From the NCBI GenBank assembly GCA_006937955.1, contig SSNP01000001.1:7324165-7388164 (forward strand): a stretch of DNA of 64,000 nt. The letters are read 5' to 3'. Made by a program: the position numbers and the translations under genes. Every line of letters begins with the position of its first letter. Position 1 is the stretch's first letter. Source of the stretch: Pachypanchax playfairii (Eukaryota > Chordata > Actinopteri > Cyprinodontiformes > Aplocheilidae). The notes under the pieces were generated by a model. The model was given only the letters and a program-made list of their open reading frames with translations, made no database searches and had not been told where the DNA came from. Positions 62,123-64,000 of the stretch are shown piece by piece.

Positions 62123-63928
62123 ACAACAAGAAAGTGCATGACATTTGTGTGAATTTGATTCATTTACAGATCTGGCATTAAAAATGTTGGAAACTCCAAT
62201 TCACAGTGATACCTAAAATCATCTGCATATTTTCATATAATTTGATGCTTCTAGCTGGTCACTAACAATCACAGCCCAGTGAGATACCCTCTTTAGAGAG
62301 TCTAAATTTACTCACAAAGGGGTTAGATTGTGTCTCATTTTGTTCATTATTTGCCCTCATTTTGTTCACGTGTTGGTTGTAAACATCTTTCCAATGATCT
62401 CTCGCGTTTGAGACAAGTTCCATACGAGCACTAGTTTGAGAGAAAATCTGTCTTGAAATTTTATTTATTTATTTTCAAAATTCAAGTGACACAACACCTG
62501 GTCTCTGAGAACTGCATTAGAACTTTCTCAATTGTTTTGAGACATTTTGGAAACTCCCTCTCAGATGCTGTTCAGTGTTTCTCTAACAGCAGCAGCCCAG
62601 TGAGATTACCCAGATTCCCTCACTGTGAACAGCCTTTAATCATCCATTAATATTCATTTCTGTTTGCTCCCTCCTGATGTCTCTCCTAAAACACACACAT
62701 CACTCCTTCAGATTCTCCAGCTCTTCTCCTGCAGTTTCTGACCATCTCCATTGTAACCATGGAGGTGTTCCCTGACGGGCGTGTCGTCTGCTGAGGGAGG
62801 AACGATACATAAACAGGCTCCTCAGCCTCAGACGTGTTGCTTTATCTTCCTGTTAGCTGTACAGCCAAGTGAAGTGTAAAAATCACAGACGATGTTGCAG
62901 CTTCCCTCTGGGTTTCCAACTCAGCAACAAGTCTGGGGAATCCATGCAAAACAAGCACTAATAATAAACCCAACTCAGACAAAAACAGAAGGCTTTTAAA
63001 TCTAAAAGAAACCTTCCTTTTGTTTCCTGTCTGAGAGGATTTTTGTGGTCTGATGTTCCAATGGTCTGACTTTTGGAACTATGAGAGCAGGTTTTAACTC
63101 TCTCTGCAGGTGTTGCTGACATTCAGGGGTCTTTATAATTCACTCACAAAGTCGGTGCTGCTGCGTGGTTAAACCAGAGATCATCTCAACTAAAGTTGTA
63201 GAGATTCTTGCATCAGTTTTAAGTCTGGACAGAAATGTTTCCTTGTTCTCTGACATTCAGCTGTTATCCAGATAAGCCAGATGTCTGCGTATGTAGAAGA
63301 TGAAGTTGTTTGCAGATGTAAAATTGTAAATTCCTTGAATGTGATGTTTTACTTTGTATCACATTTCTCACTTGTTTCATCTGAAGTGTTGAATATAAAT
63401 CAGGCAACGTTAAACAACACATGCTTCTTTTCACAGGATGACATTTACCTTGTTACATCTAAGTTAATTGAGCTGTGGGTAATTTCACACAGATGTGATT
63501 TAATACCTCCTGTATATCAGGGAAGGTGTTAAATCTGGAGCCTGGGGAATATCAGGGGACGTCTGAGGTCTGGGAGAAACTTTCCAGGTGAAGCTTGCTG
63601 TGTTCACAGACTGACTCTCTTGTGGTTCTAGTTTTTGTTTTTACAGATTTCACATTATTTACCATTTTCTCAATAATTAACCTTTTCAGCAATCAGATGA
63701 AGTTAATTAGTGGCAGGATCAGGATAAATGTAGCTAAATGCAGAGAGAAACATTAAAAACTGGGAAGCTGCCTGGATTTTTTCGGTTTCCCTCAAATCTC
63801 AGATCACAGGAACACAAATCTTCATCCTGTGGGAATCAAATCTTTAGTCTTTCCTGTCAGAAATGTTGTTTACATGTAGGTGAATGATGTAAATGCTTTG
63901 GAGTATGATCACTTGCTGCTACATTGAG
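62123..63928. other. Unannotated sequence, no gene recognised
   Basis: A short acceptor-like tctcctgcag at about 62725-62734 is followed by a small frame containing ATGGAGG that stops within 20 codons. This is insufficient for an exon call. No repeat family recognised. Confidence 0.4.
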
Positions 63929-64000
63929 GAGCAGTTGGTTAGCGCTGGCTCCTCACAGCAAAAAGGTTTTAGGTTCGACTCTCAGCAAAAACCTTTATGG
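63929..64000 (+). mobile_element. tRNA-promoter-like teleost repeat, cut by the window end
   Basis: GCAGTTGGTTAGCGCTGGCT (A-box-like) is followed by cctcacagcaaaaaggtttt and a B-box-like GGTTCGACTCT (63972-63982), as in the head of the same repeat seen inverted at 61878-62122. The rest lies beyond the window. It is not a tRNA gene: the arms do not pair and the anticodon region is repeat-like. Confidence 0.6.

Noticed and set aside
62725..62795. Acceptor-like tctcctgcag followed by a small frame with ATGGAGG
   Set aside because: The frame stops within about 20 codons and nothing upstream joins to it.
63929..64000. Possible tRNA gene at the right edge
   Set aside because: B-box match only; the stems do not pair and the sequence follows a known interspersed-repeat head.
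1..64000. CRISPR arrays, bacterial operons, phage or plasmid genes
   Set aside because: No regularly spaced direct repeats, no long uninterrupted genes and no ribosome-binding-site pattern. The repeat content is that of a vertebrate, most probably a fish.

Overview
The window looks like AT-rich, intron-bearing vertebrate DNA, most probably from a teleost fish. The basis is its repeat content: an L2-type LINE 3' end with the 'cttcctgttaaaaggga' 3' UTR typical of fish, tRNA-derived SINE-like repeats, RTE-like 3' ends, a PIF/Harbinger-type element, a hAT-type element and TTAA-flanked elements. I found no intact host protein-coding gene, no tRNA or rRNA gene and no CRISPR array. The open reading frames are short (155 codons at most) and lack codon or domain structure. 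The exceptions are transposon remnants: a LINE ORF2 C-terminus, a THAP domain and a BED zinc-finger fragment. The window is best read as intergenic or long-intron sequence.

Layout. 1-12.6 kb is mostly unique sequence with one small repeat fragment, an E-box-rich stretch, a pair of overlapping palindromes and a TATA/CCAAT-like promoter candidate near 10.4 kb. 12.6-13.0 kb holds a 4 x 17-bp minisatellite joined to an RTE-like repeat. 13-24.6 kb is long, repeat-poor sequence, parts of which read like conserved non-coding DNA. 24.66-27.25 kb is the most informative region. A 1.0-kb segment occurs twice. The first copy ends at a single N, and a partial THAP transposon separates it from the second copy. 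The arrangement fits an assembly that joined an empty-site allele to the filled-site allele of a TTAA-targeting DNA transposon.

27-37.5 kb contains a second RTE-like copy (minus strand), old DNA-transposon fragments and AT-rich tracts. 37.57-38.53 kb is a 5'-truncated L2 LINE. 42-50 kb carries a Tc1-like end, a SINE tail, a possible orphan splice acceptor with an ORF (46.7 kb), a 210-bp TTAA-flanked MITE and an (ATCC)n array. 55.2-55.9 kb has the signal layout of a solitary LTR on the minus strand. 56.6-57.9 kb has a tRNA-derived SINE followed by a Harbinger-type element with TTA target-site duplications. 59.2-60.0 kb is a hAT-type element with a near-perfect 8-bp duplication. The last 2 kb contain two copies of a tRNA-promoter-like repeat, one cut by the window end.

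Functionally nothing here forms a pathway; the window records several transposon classes inserted into a gene-poor interval. All family names come from remembered consensus features, without database searches.
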